Assembly (NCBI GenBank): GCA_025458105.1
Contig: JALOTD010000011.1
Coordinates: 1 to 61,661, forward strand
Length of the DNA stretch: 61,661 bases
Direction: 5' to 3'
Source of the DNA: Tabrizicola sp.
GTDB lineage: Bacteria; Pseudomonadota; Alphaproteobacteria; Rhodobacterales; Rhodobacteraceae
Shown: piece by piece, positions 1-8,216 of the stretch
Layout: every line of letters begins with the position of its first letter
How positions within the stretch are numbered: position 1 is the stretch's first letter
The notes under the pieces: generated by a model
The model's input: the letters and a program-made list of their open reading frames with translations, nothing else
Databases searched by the model: none
Told to the model about the DNA's origin: nothing
Position numbers and translations under genes: made by a program

Positions 1-1
1 C

Positions 2-1076
2 GCCGCCGGGGTGATCTCGATCATCATCGCCCCCCTCGTCAGCCGCATGCTCCGCTTCTTCCCGCCGGTCGTCACCGGCACGATCATCCTGGTGATCGGC
101 ATCAGCCTCATGCGGATCGGCATCAACTGGATCTTCGGCAACCCCGTCGGCCCCACCGCGCCCATGATCGTCGACCCCGCCCATGCCGACTGGCTGAAAG
201 CCGTGACCGAGGGCGCCGCCGCCGGCACCATCACCGGCCTACCCGAGCTTCCCGCCAAACTCGCCCTCGCCGCCAGCCAGCCGAACCCCGCCTATGCGCC
301 CCTGGGCAACATCGGCATCTCGGCCGTCGTCCTGATCGCCATCCTCCTCATCGCGCGCTTCGCCAAGGGCTTCATTGCCAACATCTCGGTCCTTCTCGGC
401 ATCATCATCGGCGCCGTGATCGCCGTGGCGCTTGGCAAGATGAGCTTCGACAAGGTCGCCGATGCCAGCTGGTTCGGCCTCATCACGCCCTTCCACTTCG
501 GCACGCCGACCTTTGATCTGGTGATGATCGTCACCATGACCCTCGTCATGATCGTCGTCATGATCGAATCCACCGGCATGTTCCTTGCCCTCGGCGACAT
601 GACCGGCAAGCCCGTCACGCAACCCATGCTCTCGGCGGGCCTTCGGACCGACGGCCTTGGCACGCTGATCGGCGGGATCTTCAACACCTTCCCCTACACG
701 TCCTTCTCGCCTGATCGTCCTTGGCCTGGTCCCCAAGATGGGGGCGCTGGTGGAATCCGTCCCCACCATGGTCCTGGGCGGGGCGGGCCTTGTGATGTTC
801 GGCATGGTCGCGGCCACCGGCATCCGCATCCTGGCCGGCGTCGACTTTGCGAAGAACCGCAACAACCTCTTCATCGTCGCGGTCAGTATCGGCATGGGGA
901 TGATCCCGCTCGTCGCCCCCAACTTCAAGCAGTGGATGCCCCACGACATCCACCCGCTGATCGAATCCGGCATCCTCCTCGCCTCGCTCACCGCGGTGAT
1001 CCTGAACGCCTTCTTCAACGGCGCGAAGGGTTCGGTCGCAGAGGCCAAGGCCGCCGCAGCCGCCGCCGATCACTAG
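2..1076 (+). pseudogene. Nucleobase:cation symporter-2 (xanthine/uracil permease), 5'-partial and internally broken
   Basis: This is a membrane transporter of the NCS2 family, which imports purines or pyrimidines with a cation. The reading frame is open from the window edge, so the N-terminus lies outside. It runs through several hydrophobic segments, including VTGTIILVIGISLMRIGINW and MTLVMIVVMIESTGMFLALG, as far as NTFPYTSFS at about 709. It then shifts frame and resumes at 711 with LIVLGLVPKMGALVESVP and the family signature VPTMVLGGAGLVMFG, ending at the stop at 1074-1076. In intact relatives the two parts are separated by about 23 residues carrying the conserved QN...G..G..SR substrate-site motif. 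That stretch is missing here, so both the frame and a key binding segment are lost. A sequencing or assembly fault is possible. The family call is firm; the substrate is not determined. Confidence 0.85.
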
Positions 1077-1099
1077 GCGCGCGGCCCAAAACAAGCGCC

Positions 1100-1125
1100 T
1101 CCCCTCCCCCTCCGTGGGGAGGGGA
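1100..1125. repeat. GC-rich hairpin, REP-like intergenic palindrome
   Basis: A perfect 10-bp inverted repeat (TCCCCTCCCC at 1100-1109 and GGGGAGGGGA at 1116-1125) lies 24 bp after the permease stop, with a 6-base loop. The right arm is followed by a G-rich tail (ATGGGGGTGGGGGG). The same arrangement recurs at 5121-5158, so the two look like copies of one intergenic palindrome family rather than classical terminators; there is no T-run. Confidence 0.6.
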
Positions 1126-1155
1126 TGGGGGTGGGGGGCACCTCCTCGGCAACGG

Positions 1156-2033
1156 TCATTCGACGATGATCTCGCAGGTCATCGCCCTCTGTGAGTCGAA
1201 GTCGATAAGCGTCAACGAGGTCCAGCCCGGTCCAACTCCCGTCACCACAGCGCTCTTGTTGTCCTTCACGGAAAGGTCGGCGATCTTCGGGGCTGCCATC
1301 GTAGCTTCCGTGATCTGCATCTCCTTCCCCGCCGCGTCCCGAAATGCTATCTGGACGACCTGCCCGACGCCCAGCCGCATCGGAGCGCCGTCTGCATCCT
1401 GACAGAGCTCGGCATCAGCAGGCGCGCCGGCGGCCAACTCGGTCTCGGGACTGTCAGCCGCAAACGGACAGAGGTTGATCGATAACACCCCCGCCTCGCC
1501 TTCGGAGATCCACGCGAGCACAGCCAGCCCCGGTGCCTTTCCCAACACGTAGAGCCACCTACTGGACACCACAGAGATATCGACGAGGCCCGGAGCCGAC
1601 ATCGAAACCTCGGCAAAGTCGCTGGGAAACTCCAGCAGTTGGGCATGGCCCGCCAACAACTTCTGCCGCCCCGAGACCAGCGTCAAGGCACAGTCACCAG
1701 ACTGCAACTGCGTCAGACTATGAACCTTCGGGTCAAACGCGACGATCCGGCCCAGGCACTGATACTGGCTTCGCTCGGATTGCCGAGATAAGCCAGCACC
1801 CCCTGCCCGTCACGGATGTCCGAGAAAACCTGGATCTCCGACCCCAGGCTTCGCACATCGTCGTAGTCGACGGGGGAAAAGATCATCGCATGGGTCCCGG
1901 CGAAGAAAAGCCCCTCCGCCCCCGCCGTCGTCTGGCACGGCGGCACTGACTGCGCCTGCACCGCGCCGGGCAGGAACAGCGCCAGACCAAGGGCGAAGGG
2001 CCGAATAAGGCTTTGGATAATCTGCACGACCAT
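1156..2033 (-). pseudogene. Secreted protein with pilus-assembly N-terminal-type domain, frameshifted
   Basis: The ATG at 2033 is preceded by AGGAG at a good distance and begins a signal peptide (hydrophobic core PFALGLALFLPGAVQA). The first frame continues through EIQVFSDIRDGQGVLAYLGNPSE. Near 1760-1790 the sensible reading moves to another frame (QYQCLGRIVAFDPKVHSL) and continues to the stop at 1156. The second part contains SRWLYVLGKAPGLAVLAW and a later echo, SAVVTGVGPGWTSLTL. These resemble the domain found at the N-terminus of CpaC-type secretins of tight-adherence pili (PF13629-like). A one-base indel explains the break. No pilus secretion genes are nearby, so a role in pili is uncertain. 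Confidence 0.6.
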
Positions 2034-2247
2034 CAACGCACTCCTGAAATGCCGCGACAAGCTGTCATCGACAATACCAGCTGATCCTCCCAAGCCAATG
2101 GCCCGCGCCAAGAGGTTAACCGTCCATGAATCGATTTTTCTAACCCTTTGAAATCCTTGCAGCCTCACAATCTGTCCACGCGTGGACACCCCTTGCCCCC
2201 GCCCCGCCCCGCAGGCTACCGTCTGTCTGAGCCGAAAGGAGCCTCCC

Positions 2248-2709
2248 ATGCACGCCATCGAAAAACGTCTGACCGAGCTTGGGGTCACCCTCCCCGACGC
2301 CCCCGCCCCGGCAGCGAATTACGTCCCCTTCGTTCAGGTCGGGACCCTCGTCCATATCTCGGGCCAGATCAGCCAGGACGAACACGGCCTGATCAAGGGC
2401 CGCCTGGGCGAAGACCTCAGCTTCGAGCAGGGGGCCGCTGCCGCGAAACGCTGCGCGATCTCGCTCCTCGCCCAGCTGAAGAAGGCCGTGGGCGGCGACT
2501 GGGACCGGCTGGACCGGGCGGTGAAACTGGTGGGCTTCGTGAACTCCACCCCCGATTTCGTGGACCAGCCAAAGGTCATCAACGGCGCGTCCGACTTTCT
2601 GGTGGCCGTTCTGGGAGACGCGGGCCGCCACGCCCGCTCGGCCGTCTCGGCCGCCTCGCTGCCCCTGGGGGTGGCCGTCGAAATCGAGGCGATCTTCGCC
2701 CTGAAATGA
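2248..2709 (+). CDS. RidA family (YjgF/YER057c/UK114) protein
   Basis: This is a 153-residue protein of the RidA/Rid superfamily. Founding members hydrolyse reactive enamine/imine intermediates made by PLP enzymes; many other subgroups have unknown substrates. The family core is seen in VGTLVHISGQISQDEHG, the GRLGEDLSFEQG segment, and SLPLGVAVEIEAIFA at the C-terminus. The length matches the longer Rid subgroup (about 150 residues) rather than the 128-residue RidA itself. The canonical deaminase Arg is not clearly present near the end, so the biochemical role should not be assumed. AAAGGAG just upstream fixes the ATG at 2248. The glycerophosphodiesterase gene starts 10 bp after the stop, so the two are probably cotranscribed. 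Confidence 0.88.
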   Translation: MHAIEKRLTELGVTLPDAPAPAANYVPFVQVGTLVHISGQISQDEHGLIKGRLGEDLSFEQGAAAAKRCAISLLAQLKKAVGGDWDRLDRAVKLVGFVNSTPDFVDQPKVINGASDFLVAVLGDAGRHARSAVSAASLPLGVAVEIEAIFALK

Positions 2710-2719
2710 CCCCCGAAGA

Positions 2720-3493
2720 ATGACCCGCATCCCCTTGCCCGACAGCTTCCTCAGGCTGCCCATCTCCCATCGTGCCTTGCATGACCGCAGCAAGGGCCGG
2801 ATCGAGAACTCTCCCGCCGCGATCAAGGCTGCAGTGGAGGCCGGGTACGCCATCGAGATCGACCTGCAGCTCTCCGCCGATGGCGCGCCGATGGTCTTCC
2901 ACGACGAAGACCTCGACCGTCTGACCGATGAGACCGGCCCGGTGAATGCCCGCACCGCCGCCGAGCTGGGCCGAATCCGACTGAAGGGGTCAACCGACAC
3001 GATTCCCACTCTGGCCGAGGTCCTAAACCTGATCGGGGGCAAGGTTCCCCTCCTCATCGAGATCAAGGACCAGACCCAGGTGATGGGCGAAACCGACGGT
3101 CGGCTGGAGACCGCGACAGCCGAGGCCCTGAAGGACTACCGAGGTGAGGTCGCGCTCATGTCCTTCAACCCGCATTCCGTCGCCCACATGGCCCGCTTCG
3201 CCCCCAACCTGCCGCGCGGGATCACCACCTCGGCCTACGACCCCGACGACTGGGCCCCCCTGCCCAAGGAAGTCTGCGACCGCCTCCGCCCGATCCCCGA
3301 TTTTGACACGACCGGCGCCAGCTTCATCAGCCACGAAGGACGCGACCTCGCCCGTCCCCGGGTTGCTGAGTTGAAGGCCAAGGGTGCAGCAATCCTCTGC
3401 TGGACCATCCGCTCTGCCGCCGATGAGGCGCTGGCGCGGCGGATTGCCGACAATGTGACCTTCGAGGGCTATCTGGCCGCGCTTCCGGCTTGA
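2720..3493 (+). CDS. Glycerophosphodiester phosphodiesterase
   Basis: This 257-residue enzyme is of the GDPD family, which splits glycerophosphodiesters from phospholipid head groups into glycerol-3-phosphate and an alcohol. The catalytic HR pair is in SHRALHD (about residues 16-22). The metal-binding acidic residues are in EIDLQLSADG (from about 45), and the second histidine is in VFHDEDLDRLT (from about 60). LLIEIKDQ gives the later TIM-barrel Glu, and the C-terminal strand reads ILCWTIRS. There is no signal peptide, so the protein is probably cytoplasmic. The gene sits between ridA-like and acyltransferase genes on the same strand. The ribosome-binding site is weak, suggesting partial translational coupling. 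Confidence 0.93.
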   Translation: MTRIPLPDSFLRLPISHRALHDRSKGRIENSPAAIKAAVEAGYAIEIDLQLSADGAPMVFHDEDLDRLTDETGPVNARTAAELGRIRLKGSTDTIPTLAEVLNLIGGKVPLLIEIKDQTQVMGETDGRLETATAEALKDYRGEVALMSFNPHSVAHMARFAPNLPRGITTSAYDPDDWAPLPKEVCDRLRPIPDFDTTGASFISHEGRDLARPRVAELKAKGAAILCWTIRSAADEALARRIADNVTFEGYLAALPA

Positions 3494-3539
3494 CCTTCGC
3501 GCCCCGCCCGCCACTTTTCCCCCGACAAGAGGGGTGCGA

Positions 3540-4697
3540 ATGGCCGACCTGACCCTGCTCGAAAACATCTCTGACATCGCCGCCGCTGATTGGGACGCGG
3601 TCGCAACCCCCGAACAGGCGGACGGGCGCCCCATCGATCCCTTCACCACCCACCGATTCCTCTCCGCCTTGGAGACGTCGAAATCAACCGGCACCGGGAC
3701 CGGTTGGCAGGCGCGGCCCCTGGTCCTGCGGGACGGTGGCACAGTTCGTGCCGCGACGCCGCTTTATGTGAAGACCCACAGTCAGGGCGAATACATCTTC
3801 GACCACGGCTGGGCCGATGCGCTGGAACGCGCCGGTGGCCGCTACTATCCGAAGCTGCAGATCGCTGTTCCCTTCACCCCTGCGACCAGCCGTCGCTTCC
3901 TGGGCCCGACCGAGCACCGCGAGACTCTCTGGCGCGCGGCAATCGGGGTGGCCGCTCAGAACCGGCTTTCCTCGCTCCATGCCACCTTCTGCACGGTAGA
4001 GGAGGCCGAGGCGCTGGCGGGAGTGGACGGCACGCTTCACCGCGTCACGCAGCAGTTCCATTGGGAGAACCGGGGGTACGGGTCGTTCGATGACTTTCTG
4101 GGCGACTTGTCCAGCCGCAAACGCAAGATGATCCGCAAGGAACGCGAGACGGCGCAGGGGCGTGGCCTGACCATCCGCGCGCTGACCGGGGACGACATCG
4201 AGCCGCAGCATTGGGACGCCTTCTGGGCCTTCTACCAGGACACCGGCAGCCGCAAATGGGGCACGCCCTACCTGACCCGCAAGGCCTTCACGGCCTTCCA
4301 CGAGACGATGCGGGAGGACATGCTCCTTGTCCTCGCCTTCAACGGCGCACGGCCCGTCGCGGGGGCACTGAACTTCATCGGGCGGCACACTCTTTACGGG
4401 CGCTACTGGGGCTGCGTCGAGGATCACCCCTGCCTGCATTTCGAACTGTGCTACTATCAGGCTATCGACTGGGCGATCACCCACGGGCTGACCCGCGTCG
4501 AGGCCGGGGCACAGGGCGAACACAAGCTGGCGCGCGGCTACCTTCCGGTCGAAACCCATTCCATCCACTGGATCGCCGACCCCGGCTTCCGCAAGGCGGT
4601 GGACCGCTACCTGCAGGCGGAACGCCGCGCAGTGGGGCAGGAAATCGAGGTGCTGACCGCCTACGGCCCCTTCCGTCGGTGCGAAACACGCGAGTAG
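3540..4697 (+). CDS. GNAT/FemAB-like acyltransferase (PF04339 type, DUF482)
   Basis: This protein of about 385 residues belongs to the family often labelled 'peptidogalycan biosynthesis protein' (PF04339), which has a double acetyltransferase-like fold; the true substrate is not known. Typical segments include [27 protein letters not shown] (the family's basic helix) and [35 protein letters not shown] near the C-terminus is also characteristic. AGAGGGG lies 5-10 bases before the ATG at 3540; an in-frame GTG at 3534 is the alternative start. It follows the glycerophosphodiesterase by 46 bp and precedes the pterin dehydratase by 35 bp on the same strand. Confidence 0.85.
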   Translation: MADLTLLENISDIAAADWDAVATPEQADGRPIDPFTTHRFLSALETSKSTGTGTGWQARPLVLRDGGTVRAATPLYVKTHSQGEYIFDHGWADALERAGGRYYPKLQIAVPFTPATSRRFLGPTEHRETLWRAAIGVAAQNRLSSLHATFCTVEEAEALAGVDGTLHRVTQQFHWENRGYGSFDDFLGDLSSRKRKMIRKERETAQGRGLTIRALTGDDIEPQHWDAFWAFYQDTGSRKWGTPYLTRKAFTAFHETMREDMLLVLAFNGARPVAGALNFIGRHTLYGRYWGCVEDHPCLHFELCYYQAIDWAITHGLTRVEAGAQGEHKLARGYLPVETHSIHWIADPGFRKAVDRYLQAERRAVGQEIEVLTAYGPFRRCETRE

Positions 4698-4732
4698 GCT
4701 TTCCCAGCAATCTTTGCAATCAAGGACATCCG

Positions 4733-5098
4733 ATGGCCGACCTCCTGTCCCCCTCCGAGCGCATGACGCTGCTGCAGCCTTTGGGCGAATCCGGCTGGGC
4801 AGCCGTTCCGGGCCGGGACGCGATCCGCAAAATATTGAAATTCCGAAACTTCTCGGAGGCTTGGGGCTTCATGACCCGCGCGGCACTGGTCGCTGAAAAG
4901 CTGAACCACCACCCCGAATGGAAGAACACGTACAACGTGGTCGACGTGACGCTGACCACGCATGACTGCCAGGGCCTGAGCCAGCTTGATCTTTCTCTGG
5001 CCCGAGCGATGGACCGATTGTCCCAGGGCGCTGAAGTTCAGCGGGACCATGGCGAGCCGGTGTCGTCTCTCTGCGAACTCCGCGCTCGCAAGGCCTGA
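4733..5098 (+). CDS. phhB: Pterin-4a-carbinolamine dehydratase
   Basis: This is a 121-residue enzyme that dehydrates 4a-hydroxytetrahydropterin, recycling the cofactor used by aromatic amino-acid hydroxylases. The family motif is visible as [20 protein letters not shown] followed by THD, which supplies the catalytic histidines and the conserved aromatic residues. The body matches the usual length of about 100 residues. The last 18 or so residues (after [12 protein letters not shown]) form a charged extension I do not recognise. No phenylalanine hydroxylase gene is in the window. A GC-rich hairpin follows 23 bp after the stop. Confidence 0.9.
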   Translation: MADLLSPSERMTLLQPLGESGWAAVPGRDAIRKILKFRNFSEAWGFMTRAALVAEKLNHHPEWKNTYNVVDVTLTTHDCQGLSQLDLSLARAMDRLSQGAEVQRDHGEPVSSLCELRARKA

Positions 5099-5120
5099 AC
5101 CGACCTATACGCCGGGCTCT

Positions 5121-5145
5121 CCCCTCTCCCACTTGGGGAGAGGGG
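5121..5145. repeat. GC-rich hairpin, second REP-like palindrome
   Basis: A perfect 10-bp inverted repeat (CCCCTCTCCC at 5121-5130, GGGAGAGGGG at 5136-5145) has the loop ACTTG and is followed by CCGGGGGTGAGGGG. It lies between the convergent phhB and peroxiredoxin genes and closely resembles the element at 1100-1125. It may also act as a bidirectional transcription end, though it lacks a T-run. Confidence 0.65.
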
Positions 5146-5160
5146 CCGGGGGTGAGGGGC

Positions 5161-5646
5161 TTAGAGCTGCGACAGAAGGTGTTCGCCTGCCGATATCTCG
5201 CAACCGGTTCCCGTTTCGGGGTTGAACTGGGTGACGACGCCATCCTCGGCCAGAAGCGAATAGCGCTTGGACCGGGCGAAGAAGCCCAGATGCGGCACAT
5301 CGAAGGTCTGCCCGATGGCCTTAGAAAAGCTTGAATCCGCATCGCCCAGCATGGTGATCCCGGCGGCGGTCGCCCCCGTTGCCTCGCCCCAGGCCTTCAT
5401 CACGAAAGGGTCGTTGACCGCGATGCAGATGATTTCGTCCACGCCCTTGTCGGCGAACTTCTTTGCCGTCCGGATGAAGCTGGGCACATGCGCCGTCGAG
5501 CAGGTGCCAGTATAGGCACCGGGCAGACCGAAAATCACGACCTTGCGGCCCTTCAGCTTGTCAGACAGTTTCACGTCCTCTGCCCCGGCCTCGCCCATCT
5601 TCAGGAGCGTGGCGTCCGGCAGTTTCGTCCCGATCGATATGGTCAT
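5161..5646 (-). CDS. Peroxiredoxin (Prx5/AhpE-like redoxin)
   Basis: This 161-residue thiol peroxidase reduces hydrogen peroxide and organic hydroperoxides. The peroxidatic site is the PxxxTxxC motif in PGAYTGTCSTAHVPSF (about residues 42-57), and the catalytic Arg context is in the second half. Length and the TISIGTKLPDATL start match the Prx5 subfamily, which usually works with glutaredoxin or thioredoxin. There is no signal peptide, so it is cytoplasmic. The gene is divergent from the flavoprotein gene at 5736 with an 89-bp shared upstream region. Confidence 0.93.
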   Translation of the reverse strand: MTISIGTKLPDATLLKMGEAGAEDVKLSDKLKGRKVVIFGLPGAYTGTCSTAHVPSFIRTAKKFADKGVDEIICIAVNDPFVMKAWGEATGATAAGITMLGDADSSFSKAIGQTFDVPHLGFFARSKRYSLLAEDGVVTQFNPETGTGCEISAGEHLLSQL

Positions 5647-5675
5647 TTTCCCTCATTCCTCGTCAGGCGCACGCG

Positions 5676-5703
5676 TTGCGCCGGTTGCTTCTTGGGTTAT
5701 AGG
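5676..5703 (+). promoter_or_regulatory. Candidate sigma-70 promoter for the 5736 flavoprotein gene
   Basis: TTGCGC (5676-5681) and TATAGG (5698-5703) are separated by 16 bp. They would start transcription about 25 bp before the ATG at 5736, leaving room for its AGAGGGA ribosome-binding site. This favours the 5736 start over the ATG at 5718. Confidence 0.4.
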
Positions 5704-5735
5704 GTCACGCGCGGGACATGCCAGAGGGATGCACG

Positions 5736-6929
5736 ATGCGGGTTGTGATTGTCGGGGCCGGGCAGGCCGGTGCGGCACTGGCGGCAAAGCTGCGGGCCTT
5801 GGGCCACACCGGAGAGATCGTGATGCTTGGGGACGAGCCCGCCCCGCCGTACCAGCGCCCGCCGCTGTCGAAGTCCTATCTTTTGGGCGAGATGGAGGAA
5901 GAGCGCCTGTGGCTGCGCGCACCCGAGTTCTGGACAGAAGCCGGCGTGGACTTACGCCTGGGTCGGTCGGTGACCGACATTGATCCGGTGGAGAAGACGG
6001 TCACCGTCGGGGGCGAAGCGCTGGCCTATGACCAGCTTGCGCTGACGACCGGCTCAGCGCCGCGGCAGTTGCCTGCGGCCTTGGGTGGGGGACTTTCCGG
6101 TGTCTATACCGTTCGGACGCTTGCCGATGTCGATGCAATGCGGGCCGAATTCGTTGCAGGGCGCAGGGTGATCATCGTTGGTGGTGGCTATATCGGCCTG
6201 GAGGCGGCGGCAGTCGCCGCGAAGTTGGGCCTGCGCGTCACCGTTCTGGAAATGGCCCCCCGCATACTGCAGCGTGTGGCTGCACCTGAAACCAGCGACC
6301 ACGTTCGCGCTCTGCACCAGTCGCATGGGGTGACTGTGCTGGAGGCAACCGGTCTTGACCGGCTGGAAGGCCAGACCCGTGTCACCGGGGCGATCCTGAA
6401 AGACGGGCGGGTACTGCCTGCCGACTTCGTGATCGTCGGTGTCGGGATCACCCCCAACGTCCATCTGGCCGAACAGGCGGGCCTCTCCATCGACAACGGC
6501 ATCGCCACCGATGCCCTGGGGCGCACCTCGGACCCTTCGATCTGGGCGGCGGGAGATTGCGCCTCGTTCCCGTATGCTACAGGGCGGCTTCGCCTGGAAT
6601 CGGTGGGCAACGCCATCGACATGGCCGAAGCGGTGGCAGCCAACATCCTGGGTGCGCAAGAGCCCTATTTGGCAAAGCCCTGGTTCTGGTCCGATCAGTT
6701 CGACCTGAAGCTGCAGATTGCGGGCTTGAACACCGGGTACGACCGCGTCGTCTCACGGCAGGAAGGCGGAACAAGCTTCTGGTACTATCTGGGCGAAACG
6801 CTTCTGGCGGTCGACGCCATGAATGACAGTCGCGCCTACATGGTCGGCAAACGGCTGATCGAAAGCGGCAAGAGCCCGTCGGCCGAACTTGTAACCACGA
6901 CGCCCGATCTCAAGGCGCTGTTGCGGTGA
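5736..6929 (+). CDS. NAD(P)/FAD-dependent ferredoxin reductase-like oxidoreductase
   Basis: This flavoprotein of 397 residues belongs to the rhodocoxin/putidaredoxin reductase group, which passes electrons from NAD(P)H to a [2Fe-2S] ferredoxin. The N-terminal FAD motif is VVIVGAGQAGAALA, and the second Rossmann motif, VIIVGGGYIGLEAAA, begins near residue 145. SIWAAGDCASFPY is the conserved FAD-binding GD motif. The C-terminal reductase domain reads WFWSDQFDLKLQIAGL. AGAGGGA upstream supports the ATG at 5736, although an ATG at 5718 would add six residues. The stop overlaps the rsmD start (GTGA). No ferredoxin or P450 gene is adjacent. Confidence 0.9.
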   Translation: MRVVIVGAGQAGAALAAKLRALGHTGEIVMLGDEPAPPYQRPPLSKSYLLGEMEEERLWLRAPEFWTEAGVDLRLGRSVTDIDPVEKTVTVGGEALAYDQLALTTGSAPRQLPAALGGGLSGVYTVRTLADVDAMRAEFVAGRRVIIVGGGYIGLEAAAVAAKLGLRVTVLEMAPRILQRVAAPETSDHVRALHQSHGVTVLEATGLDRLEGQTRVTGAILKDGRVLPADFVIVGVGITPNVHLAEQAGLSIDNGIATDALGRTSDPSIWAAGDCASFPYATGRLRLESVGNAIDMAEAVAANILGAQEPYLAKPWFWSDQFDLKLQIAGLNTGYDRVVSRQEGGTSFWYYLGETLLAVDAMNDSRAYMVGKRLIESGKSPSAELVTTTPDLKALLR

Positions 6930-7486
6930 GGATCATCGGCGGCAGTCGTCGGGGCCTGAAGCTTGCGGATGTCGGCGAAGGCGACCCCGTCTCTCATCTC
7001 CGCCCAACAAGCGACCGGGTGCGCGAGGCGATCTTTAATCTGCTGATTAACGCCCATGGCAACCCGGTCACCGGCGCGCGCGTCCTTGACCTCTTCGCCG
7101 GGACTGGCGCGCTGGGGCTGGAGGCGCTGAGCCGGGGGGCGGCAGAGGTGACCTTCGTCGATGACGGCGTGAAGGCGCTTGCACTGCTAAAGGCCAACAT
7201 CGCGAGGATGCGCGCCGATCGCGAGACAAGCATCCTGCGCCAGAACGCGACCCGCTTGCCTCCGAACCAGAGCGCACCCTTCTCGCTGGTCTTCCTTGAT
7301 CCGCCTTACGGCAAAGCGATGGGAGAAGCCGCACTTTGTTCGGCGCTTGGCGGTGGCTGGATTGCCCCCGGCGCCATGGTGGTCTGGGAAGAATCGACCG
7401 ACCCGCTCCCCCCGTCTGGTCTGGCGCAGATCGACCAACGCCGGTATGGCGACACGCTTGTCACGATTCTGGAGGCCTCGGCATGA
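6926..7486 (+). CDS. rsmD: 16S rRNA (guanine966-N2)-methyltransferase RsmD
   Basis: This 186-residue methyltransferase modifies G966 of 16S rRNA in the assembled 30S subunit, using S-adenosylmethionine. It opens with RIIGGSRRGLKL, typical of RsmD. The SAM-binding motif is VLDLFAGTGALGLEAL (about residues 52-67), and the catalytic motif is DPPYGK (near 125). The start is GTG, overlapping the flavoprotein stop as GTGA, and the stop overlaps the ATG of the HAD gene. The three genes are therefore translationally coupled. Confidence 0.95.
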   Translation: MRIIGGSRRGLKLADVGEGDPVSHLRPTSDRVREAIFNLLINAHGNPVTGARVLDLFAGTGALGLEALSRGAAEVTFVDDGVKALALLKANIARMRADRETSILRQNATRLPPNQSAPFSLVFLDPPYGKAMGEAALCSALGGGWIAPGAMVVWEESTDPLPPSGLAQIDQRRYGDTLVTILEASA

Positions 7487-8151
7487 CCCGCCCGTCCGCC
7501 GTTCTGTTTGACTGCGATGGTGTGATCGTCGACACTGAGGGCCCGACCTTCAGTCTTCTGATCCAGGACTTGGCTGCCCATGGCCTTTCACTGACTCGCC
7601 ACCAGTTGGAGACAGACTTCATCGGCGGCACGATAGAGACGGTGGCCAGCCGCGCCCGCGCGGCGGGGGCGCGGCTGCCCGATGGCTGGGTCGCCGATTT
7701 CTACACGCGCATGTATGCGCTGCTGGCGGACGGCACGCCTCTGATCCCTGGCATCCTTGGCGTCCTTGATGCGCTGGATCGGGCAGGCATCCCTTATGCC
7801 GTCGGCTCGAATGGGCCGCCGGAAAAGATGCAGATCAGCCTGGGCCAGCATGGGCTGATTCCCCGATTTAGGGCGGTCCTTTCCGGTCAGGCGCTAGGTA
7901 ACCCAAAGCCTGCGCCCGATGTCTATCTGGCCGCCGCAAAGGCCTGCAGAGCAGATCCGGCGCACTGCGTCGTGATAGAGGACAGCCCCTCGGGTGCCAA
8001 GGCTGCGCTGGCGGCGGGGATGCTTTGCCTTGGGTATGCCGGTCACGGTCCGGAAGCGCCGCCTGCACGCGGCATGGCAGAACTGGGTGTCCTGCTCTTT
8101 GCCAACATGGACGACCTTCCGCACCTTCTGGGCCTGTCATCCGCCACGTGA
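7483..8151 (+). CDS. HAD-superfamily phosphatase (beta-phosphoglucomutase-like subfamily)
   Basis: This 222-residue haloacid-dehalogenase-type hydrolase or phosphomutase has all four motifs. Motif I is FDCDGVIVDTEG (about residues 9-20) with both catalytic aspartates, motif II is GSNGPP, motif III is the Lys in GNPKPAPDVY, and motif IV is VIEDSPSG. The helical cap after motif I places it with phosphoglycolate phosphatase/beta-phosphoglucomutase relatives. The substrate cannot be told from sequence. The start codon overlaps the rsmD stop (ATGA). Confidence 0.9.
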   Translation: MTRPSAVLFDCDGVIVDTEGPTFSLLIQDLAAHGLSLTRHQLETDFIGGTIETVASRARAAGARLPDGWVADFYTRMYALLADGTPLIPGILGVLDALDRAGIPYAVGSNGPPEKMQISLGQHGLIPRFRAVLSGQALGNPKPAPDVYLAAAKACRADPAHCVVIEDSPSGAKAALAAGMLCLGYAGHGPEAPPARGMAELGVLLFANMDDLPHLLGLSSAT

Positions 8152-8216
8152 CGCCGCGTTGCTGGTGACAGCCCGACCCGCCCTCGCCATTCTGCCGCGA
8201 AACTTGGGAGGCCACG

